Shown here piece by piece: positions 7,274-13,567 of a stretch of DNA of 13,597 nucleotides (position 1 is its first letter; the number at the start of each line of letters is the position of its first letter). The position numbers were made by a program, and so were the translations under genes. The notes below the pieces were generated by a model that was not told the DNA's origin, ran no database searches, and saw nothing but the letters and a program-made list of their open reading frames with translations. Source of the DNA: Williamwhitmania sp035530955 (GTDB taxonomy: Bacteria; Bacteroidota; Bacteroidia; Bacteroidales; Williamwhitmaniaceae); contig DATKTT010000111.1 in the NCBI GenBank assembly GCA_035530955.1, positions 1-13,597 of the forward strand. Reading direction: 5' to 3'.

Positions 7274-8140
7274 TTATTTTGTGCTTGCCTGATTAATGTA
7301 GTTCTTCAAACGTTCGTCTAAATTTGTAGTGTAAGCATTAATATGAGAAGGCCAACAAGCAACAGTTCCATCTGTTGTGTAATGAATTGTTTGCGGGTTG
7401 CAATTTCTACATTTGCTAATAATTACTTCTAGAATATTCATTGTTTCGAAACCATAATCTTCATAAATGCCATAATAAAGTTGCCTATATAGGAGTAAAA
7501 CGTTGTCAGCATAATCAATTAATACATTTCCATCGCGTAAATCAGAAAGCCTTGGGCGTTTATCTTTCCGTTTATTAATCTTACTATGAACAGAACTGGA
7601 AATGATTATAGTTGATTGAAATTCAATGGCAATTTTCTTTAGGCGATTCATTATGTAGTTCATTTCGGATTCTCTGTCTGGAAATTCAAAATTTGAAACA
7701 AAACTATGAATGTTGTCAATATATAGGAATTTGATATTTTTCTTATTGCATACAGTTACTATTTCCTCTTCCATGTGCTCCCATTTAATAATATGGGTAA
7801 TAAAATAACAATCGTCACGAATTATTTCGGCTCTGTCCTTGACAATCTCTTCGAACTGGCTTTTAATCTCTGAATATTCCAAACCACTAACTGTTTTAAG
7901 CAACTTATATAGAAGCCTTCGTTCATTTTCATCATTTGAAACAAAAATATGGCCACCTTCATTACATGTCATTAGATTAACCATTAAGTGAAACATAAAC
8001 GAAGTACGTCCCATTCCTGAACAAGAACTTATTACAGTAATGCTGCCAGGATAGAATTGTAATACTCCGTCTATTAGGCCAATAAGGTAAGGCTCTTTTC
8101 CAGTATCTCCAGTGTGCGCTAATTCTTTTATTGATACCAT
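7274..8140 (-). CDS. DnaB/RecA-fold ATPase-like protein with altered Walker A
   Basis: 288 residues resembling the C-terminal RecA-like domain of DnaB helicase, without the DnaB N-terminal domain. PGSITVISSCSGMGRTSFMF (31-50) matches the DnaB PGDLIVLAARPSMGKTAF region, but the Walker A Lys is Arg45 (codon CGT on the minus strand). IKFLYIDNIH (136-145) is a Walker B strand with Asp142. SDLRDGNVLIDYADNVLLLYR (199-219) matches the DnaB SDLRESGxIEQDADVVLFLYR stretch, and IISKCRN (240-246) matches its IIAKxRNG strand. The N-terminal 30 residues correspond to the TGFxxLDxLxGGLQPG lead-in. Arg for Lys usually abolishes or greatly lowers ATP hydrolysis, so it may bind nucleotide without working as a motor. 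It is the first gene of the three-gene leftward cluster, with a leader of about 130 bases containing inverted repeats. Start is the ATG at 8140. Confidence 0.75.
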   Translation of the reverse strand: MVSIKELAHTGDTGKEPYLIGLIDGVLQFYPGSITVISSCSGMGRTSFMFHLMVNLMTCNEGGHIFVSNDENERRLLYKLLKTVSGLEYSEIKSQFEEIVKDRAEIIRDDCYFITHIIKWEHMEEEIVTVCNKKNIKFLYIDNIHSFVSNFEFPDRESEMNYIMNRLKKIAIEFQSTIIISSSVHSKINKRKDKRPRLSDLRDGNVLIDYADNVLLLYRQLYYGIYEDYGFETMNILEVIISKCRNCNPQTIHYTTDGTVACWPSHINAYTTNLDERLKNYINQASTK

Positions 8141-8323
8141 AGTGCTAATTGTTAATTACTTGTAGAAAGTAATGGTTATAATGATTTACTTACAATTATT
8201 CGCTTAACCATGTGTCATATAGATTCTACACCATTACAGTTGCTATAGCAAGGTATGTATGGGTTGCTCTTTGATAACAAAGATAGATGAGAGGTGTGCC
8301 AATGTATGGCAGAGTAATAAGAA
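8141..8323 (-). promoter_or_regulatory. Promoter and operator region of the ATPase/RT-like cluster
   Basis: The 183 bases between the WYL gene and the ATPase start hold TATCTTTG on the minus strand (8278-8285), an exact TAnnTTTG -7 element; the -33 box is not clear. Predicted transcripts would start near 8270 and have a leader of about 130 nucleotides. Two perfect inverted repeats lie at the start: TCTTTG-ATAA-CAAAGA (8268-8283), overlapping the -7 box, and TTGCTATAGCAA (8240-8251), in the early leader. A small hairpin, ATTACT/AGTAAT (8155-8173), lies near the start codon. The palindromes are candidate binding sites for the WYL regulator encoded just upstream. Confidence 0.5.
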
Positions 8324-9232
8324 TTATAAGTATTGCTCTAAGCTTTTAGATAATTCGTCTTTTATTCTTTGAACGAGAAAATTTGGAGATAATATTTTGA
8401 CTTCGGAGCCGTGAGAAAGAAGTTCCATAATGAAATCGTGGGTTATTTGAACTTCTATCTGAATTCGCAATTCATTATTATTGTCGACGATAACTTTTTG
8501 CGATTTATGTAATGGTAATGATTTAATGAACTTGCCTTTTTGTGGTCTAAATGATAGTTCAATAGTTTCCACTTTTTCATTAGGAAGTTTAAATATTCCA
8601 AAAGATTCATCAAAGAAGGTATCAGGTTTTATCTTTTCAGGAATTTTGTAACTATTCTTAGAATGTTCAACAGTTATTTCATCAATAACTCTTTCAAGCG
8701 CAAATGTTTTAATCACATTCTCCTTAATTTCACGGCCTATCACATACCACCTGTTCTTAAATTCCTTTACAAAGTATGGTTCTATTTCTCGTTTTGAAAA
8801 ATCTTCATCAATGTATTTACTGTAATTAAAATCTATTTTTCTACGATATCTTATAGCATTAAGTATAATAGGCAAATATTTTCCACCAGTTTTTCTTGGT
8901 TCTATAGAGATATAATCGTTTATTCCTTCAAATTGCTGCCAAATGTTTATAATCCTATACGAATCTAACAATAAAACCGTGTTCTTTAATTCGAATTCAT
9001 ACTCGATAAAGTATCCTTTTCGTGAACTGTCATACTCAATTTCGATACCAAATAATTCAGAGATTTCTGATAGGTCTCTATGAAAAGTTCTTTTTGAAAG
9101 AAAAGACTTCTCATCCTCCCAAATTATTGAACTATTGTATTTACCAACAATTTCTTTATATGTTATATATGGATTATTCTTAATGAGATCGAACAACCAA
9201 ATATAACGCTTGAAATAAGTTCTTTTTGACAT
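8324..9232 (-). CDS. WYL-domain transcriptional regulator
   Basis: 302 residues with the layout of Bacteroidota WYL regulators: an N-terminal winged helix-turn-helix (about 1-75, with the dense basic helix SKRTFHRDLSEI at 46-57), a WYL domain (about 115-185) and a C-terminal WCX-like dimerisation region (about 215-300). The WYL signature appears as NRWYVIGRE (160-168), with the Leu replaced by Val, followed by the FALERVIDEITV strand. WYL domains bind ligands, often nucleic acids, and commonly control defence and DNA-damage loci. The frame is open back to 9364, but the ATG at 9232 is preferred because MSKRTYFKRYIWLFDLI is the normal beginning of this family and the 44 extra residues are low-complexity Asn/Gln-rich. 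An inverted repeat lies 31 bases upstream (9263-9279), perhaps for autoregulation. It is transcribed in the same direction as the ATPase/RT-like cluster, separated by 183 bases. Confidence 0.88.
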   Translation of the reverse strand: MSKRTYFKRYIWLFDLIKNNPYITYKEIVGKYNSSIIWEDEKSFLSKRTFHRDLSEISELFGIEIEYDSSRKGYFIEYEFELKNTVLLLDSYRIINIWQQFEGINDYISIEPRKTGGKYLPIILNAIRYRRKIDFNYSKYIDEDFSKREIEPYFVKEFKNRWYVIGREIKENVIKTFALERVIDEITVEHSKNSYKIPEKIKPDTFFDESFGIFKLPNEKVETIELSFRPQKGKFIKSLPLHKSQKVIVDNNNELRIQIEVQITHDFIMELLSHGSEVKILSPNFLVQRIKDELSKSLEQYL

Positions 9233-9262
9233 AATTTCGTTCTTCTGATTTTTATTTTGAAA

Positions 9263-9279
9263 ATCAAAAATGTTTTGAT
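9263..9279. promoter_or_regulatory. Inverted repeat upstream of the WYL gene
   Basis: ATCAAAA-ATG-TTTTGAT is a perfect 7-3-7 inverted repeat lying 31-47 bases before the preferred WYL start codon. It could be an operator for self-regulation. It only has this role if translation starts at 9232; with the longer frame it would be coding. The AAATCAAAA half also occurs at 6401-6409, before the UDG-like gene, but in AT-rich DNA this is weak evidence. Confidence 0.35.
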
Positions 9280-9445
9280 CATCCCTAACATCATATCCTC
9301 GCACATGGGGGTATTGGTTTGCAGGCTTTATTACGAGAATCATTATGCATCTAATATATTCCAAGACCAGAAAGATTCAGCCTAAAAATGCGAAAGGAAT
9401 TTTGATATGCTAAAATAGCAGAATTAACTTCAATCTAACTCATAC

Positions 9446-9662
9446 CCCCTTCAACTTTTCCGACTTTCGGGATTTGCTCAACGGTGTAATCGCTCTGCGG
9501 TCCGTCTCCATAATGGAGCTAGGGGTATTGCTGCTCATTGCCACGCCCGTTATCAGGGTTCTCTTCTCTGTATTTGCCTTTATCTATGAGAAGGATTATC
9601 TGTATGTTGCCTTTACGCTCATTGTTCTCTTTGTTTTAATTTACAGCTTTTTGCCACGTTAG
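9446..9662 (+). pseudogene. 3' remnant of a DUF1634 gene
   Basis: Encodes the last 72 codons of DUF1634, including transmembrane helices two and three, up to the TAG stop at 9660-9662. The first 57 codons are absent; immediately upstream is island DNA. No ATG precedes it in frame (a TTG at 9474 is the only near start), so it is unlikely to be expressed as a protein. It is most simply read as the native end of the DUF1634 gene, cut off when the island inserted. An 8-base hairpin with one G-U pair (9667-9687) lies right after the stop and may be the old operon terminator, though no U-run follows. Confidence 0.85.
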
Positions 9663-9664
9663 GT
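9446..9664 (+). repeat. Right 219-base direct repeat (DUF1634 3' end)
   Basis: Second copy of 5261-5479. The 12 mismatches begin only after the first 45 bases. Ten are synonymous in the DUF1634 frame; the other two are Ile to Val and Met to Leu. It marks the right edge of the island. Confidence 0.95.
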
Positions 9665-9828
9665 GCACCCAGCACTACTTGTTGGGTAGTTTGAAATCGG
9701 CTGGCTTTGGCTAGGTGGGGTGTGATATTCTTGCTACTTTTATAGGTATTAATCGAGGCTCTGGCAAGGGGTTTAAGCAAGTATTGCAGCAGCAGAGGTT
9801 GGTATATTCATTTTAAAAATTTAATGGC

Positions 9829-10395
9829 ATGAACTTTAAGGAATATCTAAAGGAGATAAGCATAGTAATTTTGGGAATCCTCATTGCTTTTTGGATAAGT
9901 AATGTTGGCATGAAATATAAGGAGCATACTACTCAAAAGCAGGTGTTACTTACAATTCTGAATGAGCTGAAGGAGAATAATAAAAATGTTGAAGCCACCA
10001 TGCGGAATCTGGATACGCTGCGTTCGAACTTCACCAGAATACAGAAGAATACAAGCGTGCGTGGTAAAATGATGCTCTCCATAAGGTATAGCGGGTTGGA
10101 TGTGAAAGGCATTGGCTACGAAACTGCAAAAAATACCGGTATACTGAAGGATATCGATTATAAATTGGTTTCAAAAATTGTGGAAAACTACGAATCGCAA
10201 AACTCACTCAAAGAGCAGGAGAATCGCATGAGCGATGAGCTATTTGTGCTGATTAAGAATGAACGTAGCAATAGGAGTAATTTGACTTATGTAATTCGTC
10301 TGATTACAAACCTGATGAATATCCTTACGGACTTTGATGCTGAGCAAAAGCAGCTAATCAAAGATTTAACGGTATTCTTGGATGTGAAGAGTTAA
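9829..10395 (+). CDS. Hypothetical membrane-anchored protein, DUF6090-like
   Basis: 188 residues. A single transmembrane segment lies near the N-terminus (about 11-28, ISIVILGILIAFWISNVG), preceded by the short amphipathic MNFKEYLKE, and is followed by a soluble, mostly helical region. The start EYLKEISIVILGILIAFWI and the following polar coiled-coil-like helix (QVLLTILNELKENNKNVEA) resemble the DUF6090-type proteins common in Bacteroidota, which have no known function. The Asp/Glu/Lys-rich remainder shows no catalytic motif. It is the first of three rightward genes, 34 bases before DUF4180, after a 164-base gap from the DUF1634 remnant in which I see no gene. The in-frame ATG at 9829 is chosen; the ATG at 9824 is in another frame. 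Confidence 0.65.
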   Translation: MNFKEYLKEISIVILGILIAFWISNVGMKYKEHTTQKQVLLTILNELKENNKNVEATMRNLDTLRSNFTRIQKNTSVRGKMMLSIRYSGLDVKGIGYETAKNTGILKDIDYKLVSKIVENYESQNSLKEQENRMSDELFVLIKNERSNRSNLTYVIRLITNLMNILTDFDAEQKQLIKDLTVFLDVKS

Positions 10396-10429
10396 GTGCT
10401 GTATATTTTGGCGAGTTATAGCAATTGTT

Positions 10430-10792
10430 ATGAAGATAAAGCTAATAAATATTGAAGGAAATAGTGTAGCCGAGATAGTATCGGATAGGGTTGAAATTCA
10501 TAATACTGATGATGCGCTGGACATCATGGGCAATTGCAGCCATCAGGGGGCTGGAGGTATTGTTATTCTGGAAAGGAATATCATCTCCGAGTTTTTCGAT
10601 TTAAGGACGGGTATTGCAGGTGAGATACTCCAAAAGTTCTCCACCTATGGTATGCGGCTTGCCATTGTGGGCGATTTCTCTAAATACACGAGCAAGAGTT
10701 TGCGCGATTTTATTTACGAAAGCAACAAGGTGGGAAGAATCAACTTTGTAAGTTCGGTGGAGGAGGCAAGAAGGGCGTTGGCGAAGCGTTAG
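10430..10792 (+). CDS. DUF4180 family protein
   Basis: 120-residue soluble protein that fits DUF4180 along its whole length. Characteristic stretches are DALDIMGNCSHQGAGGIVI (about 28-46), ISEFFDLRTGIAGEILQKFS (about 52-71), and RLAIVGDFSKYTSKSLRDFI (about 76-95) followed by a NKVGRINFV strand near the end. The alternating strands and helices suggest a small alpha/beta STAS-like fold, but that is inference. No function is established. It sits between the membrane-anchored hypothetical and the thioesterase, all in the same direction with short gaps. Start is the ATG at 10430, giving the conserved MKIKLI beginning. Confidence 0.85.
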   Translation: MKIKLINIEGNSVAEIVSDRVEIHNTDDALDIMGNCSHQGAGGIVILERNIISEFFDLRTGIAGEILQKFSTYGMRLAIVGDFSKYTSKSLRDFIYESNKVGRINFVSSVEEARRALAKR

Positions 10793-10855
10793 CCTTGCAA
10801 ACATTGGCCCATCCAGTTCTTTGTTGTATATTCTTATGTGAAAAAATTGATAGAG

Positions 10856-11284
10856 ATGTTGAAAGCGTTTGATTTTGAGATGGAAATGCAGGTTCGCGAC
10901 TACGAGTGCGACATACAGGGCATTGTGAACAATTCGGTGTATCAGAACTACCTAGAGCACTGTCGGCATAAGTTTCTCAACACTGTGGACCTCGATTTTG
11001 CCACAATGCACAACGATGGCATCGATGCCGTGGTGATACGCGCAGAGTTGGAATACAAGTCGTCGCTTAAGCCTGGTGACGATTTTCTGGTGAGGTTGAA
11101 GATGGGGCGGAGGGGAAACCTTCGTTTGATTTTTGATCAGGAGATTTTGCGCAAGTCGGATATGAAGGTGGCCATTGAGGCTCGCATCTTTGCTGCGCTA
11201 ATCCGAAATGGTCGCCCTGTTTCACCCGATTTGCTCATGGATAAGTTTACCTCAGCAGGTATTACACTTGAGGAGGTGAAGTAG
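10856..11284 (+). CDS. Acyl-CoA thioesterase, 4HBT hotdog fold
   Basis: 142 residues from the ATG at 10856. It has the 4-hydroxybenzoyl-CoA thioesterase/YbgC-type signature VRDYECDIQGIVNNSVYQNY (about 13-32). The Asp of DIQGIVNN is the expected catalytic or nucleophile-positioning residue, and YLEHCRHKFL begins the central hotdog helix. The enzyme should hydrolyse the thioester of a short- or medium-chain acyl-CoA in the cytoplasm, but the chain preference cannot be told. The frame can be extended to a GTG at 10838, adding six residues (MKKLIE); the ATG is preferred because GTG starts are uncommon and a purine-rich GATAGAG precedes the ATG. It ends just before a strong bidirectional terminator and is the last gene of the rightward group. 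Confidence 0.85.
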   Translation: MLKAFDFEMEMQVRDYECDIQGIVNNSVYQNYLEHCRHKFLNTVDLDFATMHNDGIDAVVIRAELEYKSSLKPGDDFLVRLKMGRRGNLRLIFDQEILRKSDMKVAIEARIFAALIRNGRPVSPDLLMDKFTSAGITLEEVK

Positions 11285-11325
11285 GAGCTAGGCTAGGCTC
11301 TGTTGCTGTATTTGAGATCGTACGT

Positions 11326-11363
11326 AAAACAGACCCCGACAAGCAATTGCCGGGGTCTGTTTT
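11326..11363. terminator. Bidirectional intrinsic terminator
   Basis: AAAACAGACCCCG (11326-11338) pairs perfectly with CGGGGTCTGTTTT (11351-11363), a 13-base stem with a 12-base loop that itself contains GCAATTGC. A T-run follows on the plus strand and the A-run supplies one on the minus strand. It serves both the thioesterase and the convergent aldo/keto reductase genes. Confidence 0.9.
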
Positions 11364-11393
11364 TGGAAGTGGAGTAGGTGATATACTAACCCC

Positions 11394-12245
11394 TTAGATA
11401 TCAAGTTTCCTACTGCCCAACCACTTCACCATTTCTGGATCGCGATGGTCGAAAAATAGACTCATTTTAGTGTCCATTGCCACAATAGCATCCATGTCTT
11501 CGTGGCTTAACTCAAAATCGAAGATGTTGAAGTTTTCAACGATGCGTTCTTTTCGAACAGATTTTGGAATGGCAACAACACCTCTTTGAGTGAGCCAGCG
11601 CAGGACTACCTGAGCTACGGATTTATTGTGTTTTTTGCCAATTGATACCAGTAGATCATTCTTAAACATGTCGTTTCTACCTTCGGCAAAAGGTCCCCAC
11701 GACTCAATTTGAACATTGTTCTCTTTCAAAAATTTCTGGGTGTCAATTTGCTGATGGAAGGGATGTGTTTCAATCTGGTTAACCGCAGGAACCACCTTGT
11801 TGTGGATAATCAAGTCAATTAAGCGATCTGGTTGGAAGTTGCTAACTCCTATGGCTCTTATTCTGCCATCACCATACAGCTCCTCCATTGCCCGCCACGA
11901 ACCGTAAATGTCCCCATAAGGTTGATGAATCAGGTAGAGGTCCAAGTAATCCAGCTGCAACCGCTTCATCGCCTTTTCAAAAGCCTTTTTTGTGCTTTCG
12001 TAACCGGTATCCTGAATCCAGAGTTTGGTGGTAATAAAGAGTTCTTTCCTTGCCACCCCACTTTTTTTGATTGCTTTACCAACAGCCTCCTCATTCATGT
12101 AGGCCGCTGCTGTATCAATGAGCCGATAGCCGGTATTAATTGCCTCAAGAACGCTTCTTTCACACTCTTCGGCGTCGGGTACCTGGTAAACTCCAAAACC
12201 TAAAATGGGCATCTCTACACCATTGTTCAATGCTATCTTTTGCAT
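11394..12245 (-). CDS. Aldo/keto reductase, 2,5-diketo-D-gluconate reductase-like
   Basis: 283-residue NADPH-dependent aldo/keto reductase with the (beta/alpha)8 fold; soluble and cytoplasmic. The start MQKIALNNGVEMPILGFGVYQ is typical of AKR5-type bacterial enzymes (2,5-diketo-D-gluconic acid reductase, YvgN/YtbE type). The catalytic tetrad is Asp44 and Tyr49 (RLIDTAAAYMNE), Lys74 (ITTKLW) and His107 (LYLIHQP). IPKSVRKERIVENFNIF near the C-terminus is the NADPH 2'-phosphate binding segment. The natural carbonyl substrate is uncertain; these enzymes often reduce reactive aldehydes such as methylglyoxal. The frame extends two codons to a TTG at 12251, but the ATG at 12245 is chosen. It lies 25 bases after a second aldo/keto reductase gene and is probably its operon partner. 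Confidence 0.92.
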   Translation of the reverse strand: MQKIALNNGVEMPILGFGVYQVPDAEECERSVLEAINTGYRLIDTAAAYMNEEAVGKAIKKSGVARKELFITTKLWIQDTGYESTKKAFEKAMKRLQLDYLDLYLIHQPYGDIYGSWRAMEELYGDGRIRAIGVSNFQPDRLIDLIIHNKVVPAVNQIETHPFHQQIDTQKFLKENNVQIESWGPFAEGRNDMFKNDLLVSIGKKHNKSVAQVVLRWLTQRGVVAIPKSVRKERIVENFNIFDFELSHEDMDAIVAMDTKMSLFFDHRDPEMVKWLGSRKLDI

Positions 12246-12270
12246 TATCAATTTCTTTTAATTTTTCAAC

Positions 12271-13272
12271 TTACTTTTTTACATACTTGTTTTCACGGGC
12301 ACTGTAGCGTGGGCCAACGTTTGGATATTTCTTGACAATTGTTTCAATTGCTTCCATATCTTTTGCTGTGAGTTCCACATCGGCTGCACCAGCATTTTCT
12401 TCCAGATATTTTCTACGCTTTGTGCCGGGAATTGGAATAATGTTGTCGCTTTGGGCTATTACCCATGCAATGGCCAGCTGGGCGGGCGAACAATATTTGC
12501 TTTCGGCAAATTCAGCAAATGCCACTGCCAGCTTCTGGTTATTGTCCAAGTATTCTCCGCTATAGCGAGGTGAATTTGCACGGAAGTCGGTTGAGGCAAG
12601 AGAGGTTACATCCAGCTTGTTGGTAATTAATCCACGACTTAATGGTGCAAAAGGAACGAAGGTAACCCCCAGCTCTTTGGTAAGGGGAAGAATTTCCTTT
12701 TCAACATCACGGGTAAGCAGTGAGTATTCGCTTTGCAAGGCGGAGATAGGATGCACCGCGTGTGCCTTTTTCAAATCCTCTGCACCACATTCACTTAAAC
12801 CGAGGTAACGCACCTTTCCCTGTTTTACCAGCTCTGCCATGGCCCCAACCGTCTCCTCAATTGGAATATTCGGGTCTACGCGGTGTGCATAGTAGAGGTC
12901 AATGGTTTCAATTTTTAAACGTCGAAGGCTATTCTCAACAGCCTCTTTCATCCACTTTGGTGAGGCATCTACATACATCTCTCCACCGGTAAAGGCACCG
13001 CCGGTGCCGCCTTTTACCCGAAAACCAAACTTTGTGGCAAGAAATATCCTGTCGCGGTTTGGTACAAGAACCTTGGATATCAGCTCTTCGTTTGCACCAC
13101 TGCCATAAACGTCGGCTGTATCCCAAAAGTTTATGCCAAGGTCTAGAGCATATTCAAGGGTTGCAATACTCTCTGTATCGTTTGGTTGCCCGTAGGCATG
13201 GCTCATGCCCATGCAGCCTAAGCCCACAACCGATAATTCCTCTCCAGTTTTTGCTAGTTCTTTATACTTCAT
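12271..13272 (-). CDS. Aldo/keto reductase, AKR11/AKR13-like
   Basis: 333-residue aldo/keto reductase of the longer class. It starts with KYKELAKTGEELSVVGLGCMGM and has the catalytic tetrad Asp51 and Tyr56 (FWDTADVYGSG), Lys81 (LATKFGF) and His130 (LYYAHRVDP). IPIPGTKRRKYLEENAGA near the C-terminus is the cofactor phosphate-binding stretch. Such enzymes reduce aldehydes and ketones with NADPH in the cytoplasm; the substrate here is not known. It has a true Shine-Dalgarno site, AAGGAG (minus strand, 13286-13281), 8 bases before the ATG, which is unusual in this window and suggests strong translation. A 14-base perfect palindrome (13295-13308) just upstream is a likely operator. It is the first gene of a two-gene leftward operon with the shorter aldo/keto reductase. 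Confidence 0.92.
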   Translation of the reverse strand: MKYKELAKTGEELSVVGLGCMGMSHAYGQPNDTESIATLEYALDLGINFWDTADVYGSGANEELISKVLVPNRDRIFLATKFGFRVKGGTGGAFTGGEMYVDASPKWMKEAVENSLRRLKIETIDLYYAHRVDPNIPIEETVGAMAELVKQGKVRYLGLSECGAEDLKKAHAVHPISALQSEYSLLTRDVEKEILPLTKELGVTFVPFAPLSRGLITNKLDVTSLASTDFRANSPRYSGEYLDNNQKLAVAFAEFAESKYCSPAQLAIAWVIAQSDNIIPIPGTKRRKYLEENAGAADVELTAKDMEAIETIVKKYPNVGPRYSARENKYVKK

Positions 13273-13294
13273 GATAATATCTCCTTTTTAAATT

Positions 13295-13308
13295 TTACAC
13301 TAGTGTAA
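13295..13308. promoter_or_regulatory. Palindromic operator candidate before the aldo/keto reductase operon
   Basis: TTACACTAGTGTAA is a perfect 14-base palindrome, 23 bases before the ATG at 13272. Its symmetry and place suggest a dimeric regulator of MerR or TetR type that senses aldehydes or oxidative stress. No regulator gene is present in the window. Confidence 0.55.
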
Positions 13309-13410
13309 CTTCATTAAACAATTTAAAGCAAATAATGCCCATTTTGTTAGCTCTTTCTTGATATGAAGTAAAGGTTTTTTTCAATTTATTGGTTTCAGTT
13401 TACCCCAATA

Positions 13411-13442
13411 AAAAACCTGTAAGCGTTGACTTACAGGTTTTT
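13411..13442 (-). terminator. Intrinsic terminator of the tRNA-Ser gene
   Basis: AAAAACCTGTAAG (13411-13423) and CTTACAGGTTTTT (13430-13442) form a perfect 13-base stem with a 6-base loop, 17 bases beyond the tRNA 3' end. The A-run on the plus strand gives a U-run in the leftward transcript. Confidence 0.88.
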
Positions 13443-13459
13443 GTTTTGTTTTTTAGCAG

Positions 13460-13547
13460 CGGAGAGTTAGGGATTCGAACCCTAGAACCCCTTTTGAGGA
13501 TTACACACTTTCCAGGCGTGCGCCTTCGACCACTCGGCCAACTCTCC
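13460..13547 (-). tRNA. tRNA-Ser (GGA anticodon)
   Basis: 88 nucleotides read on the minus strand. The acceptor stem GGAGAGT pairs with ACTCTCC, the discriminator is G, and CCA is not encoded. The D-arm contains GGCCGAGTGGTCGAAGGC, the anticodon loop is CTGGAAA giving anticodon GGA (reads UCC and UCU), and a long class-II variable arm (around TGTAATCCTCAAAAGGGGTT) is typical of tRNA-Ser. The T-arm is GGGTTCGAATCCC-like. A terminator follows and a -7 promoter element precedes it. Confidence 0.96.
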
Positions 13548-13559
13548 TTTTTGAGGCTG

Positions 13560-13567
13560 CAAATGTA
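13560..13567 (-). promoter_or_regulatory. -7 promoter element of tRNA-Ser
   Basis: On the minus strand TACATTTG matches TAnnTTTG exactly, 12 bases before the first tRNA nucleotide, which is the expected distance for a tRNA promoter. The -33 region near the window edge shows no clear TTG. Confidence 0.5.

Larger units (their letters stand above)
5306..9490. mobile_element. Putative integrated accessory island without its own recombinase
   Basis: A 4185-base unit bounded by the two copies of a 45-base identical core (5261-5305 and 9446-9490) inside 219-base direct repeats. The cargo (5480-9445) has four leftward genes and is clearly richer in A+T than its surroundings: one 60-base line counted inside is 30% GC, against 47% in the flanking permease gene. 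The element leaves the host DUF1634 gene intact and a 3' fragment on the other side, as do elements that integrate into gene ends. No integrase, transposase or relaxase is encoded, and no terminal inverted repeats were seen, so it either depends on a recombinase in trans or arrived by homologous recombination through the shared DUF1634 end. The exact crossover point within the core cannot be fixed from one sequence. Confidence 0.75.

Noticed and set aside
8093..8110. Second nucleotide-binding loop TGDTGKEP in the ATPase
   Set aside because: The spacing does not fit GxxxxGK[T/S]; the true Walker A position is residues 38-47, confirmed by the following DnaB-like motifs.
8141..8323. Retron msr/msd RNA beside the RT-like gene
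   Set aside because: The inverted repeats are short and there is no msr-like stem with a branching G. The RT-like protein lacks catalytic residues, so a retron is not supported.
9233..9364. N-terminal extension of the WYL regulator
   Set aside because: The 44 extra residues are low in complexity and unlike the family, whose usual start matches the ATG at 9232.
5480..9445. Integrase, transposase or CRISPR array in the island
   Set aside because: None of the four proteins has a recombinase motif, and no regularly spaced repeats were seen.
9474..9662. Open frame of 62 codons identical in style to DUF1634
   Set aside because: It begins at TTG inside the duplicated gene end and lacks the first 57 codons, so it is annotated as a 3' remnant instead of a gene.
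9667..9687. Intrinsic terminator after the DUF1634 remnant
   Set aside because: The hairpin has 8 pairs with one G-U but no U-run on either side, so it is mentioned only as a possible weak terminator.
13460..13547. tRNA-Ser as the attachment site of the island
   Set aside because: The tRNA is about 3.8 kb beyond the island's right edge and no part of its 3' end is repeated elsewhere in the window.
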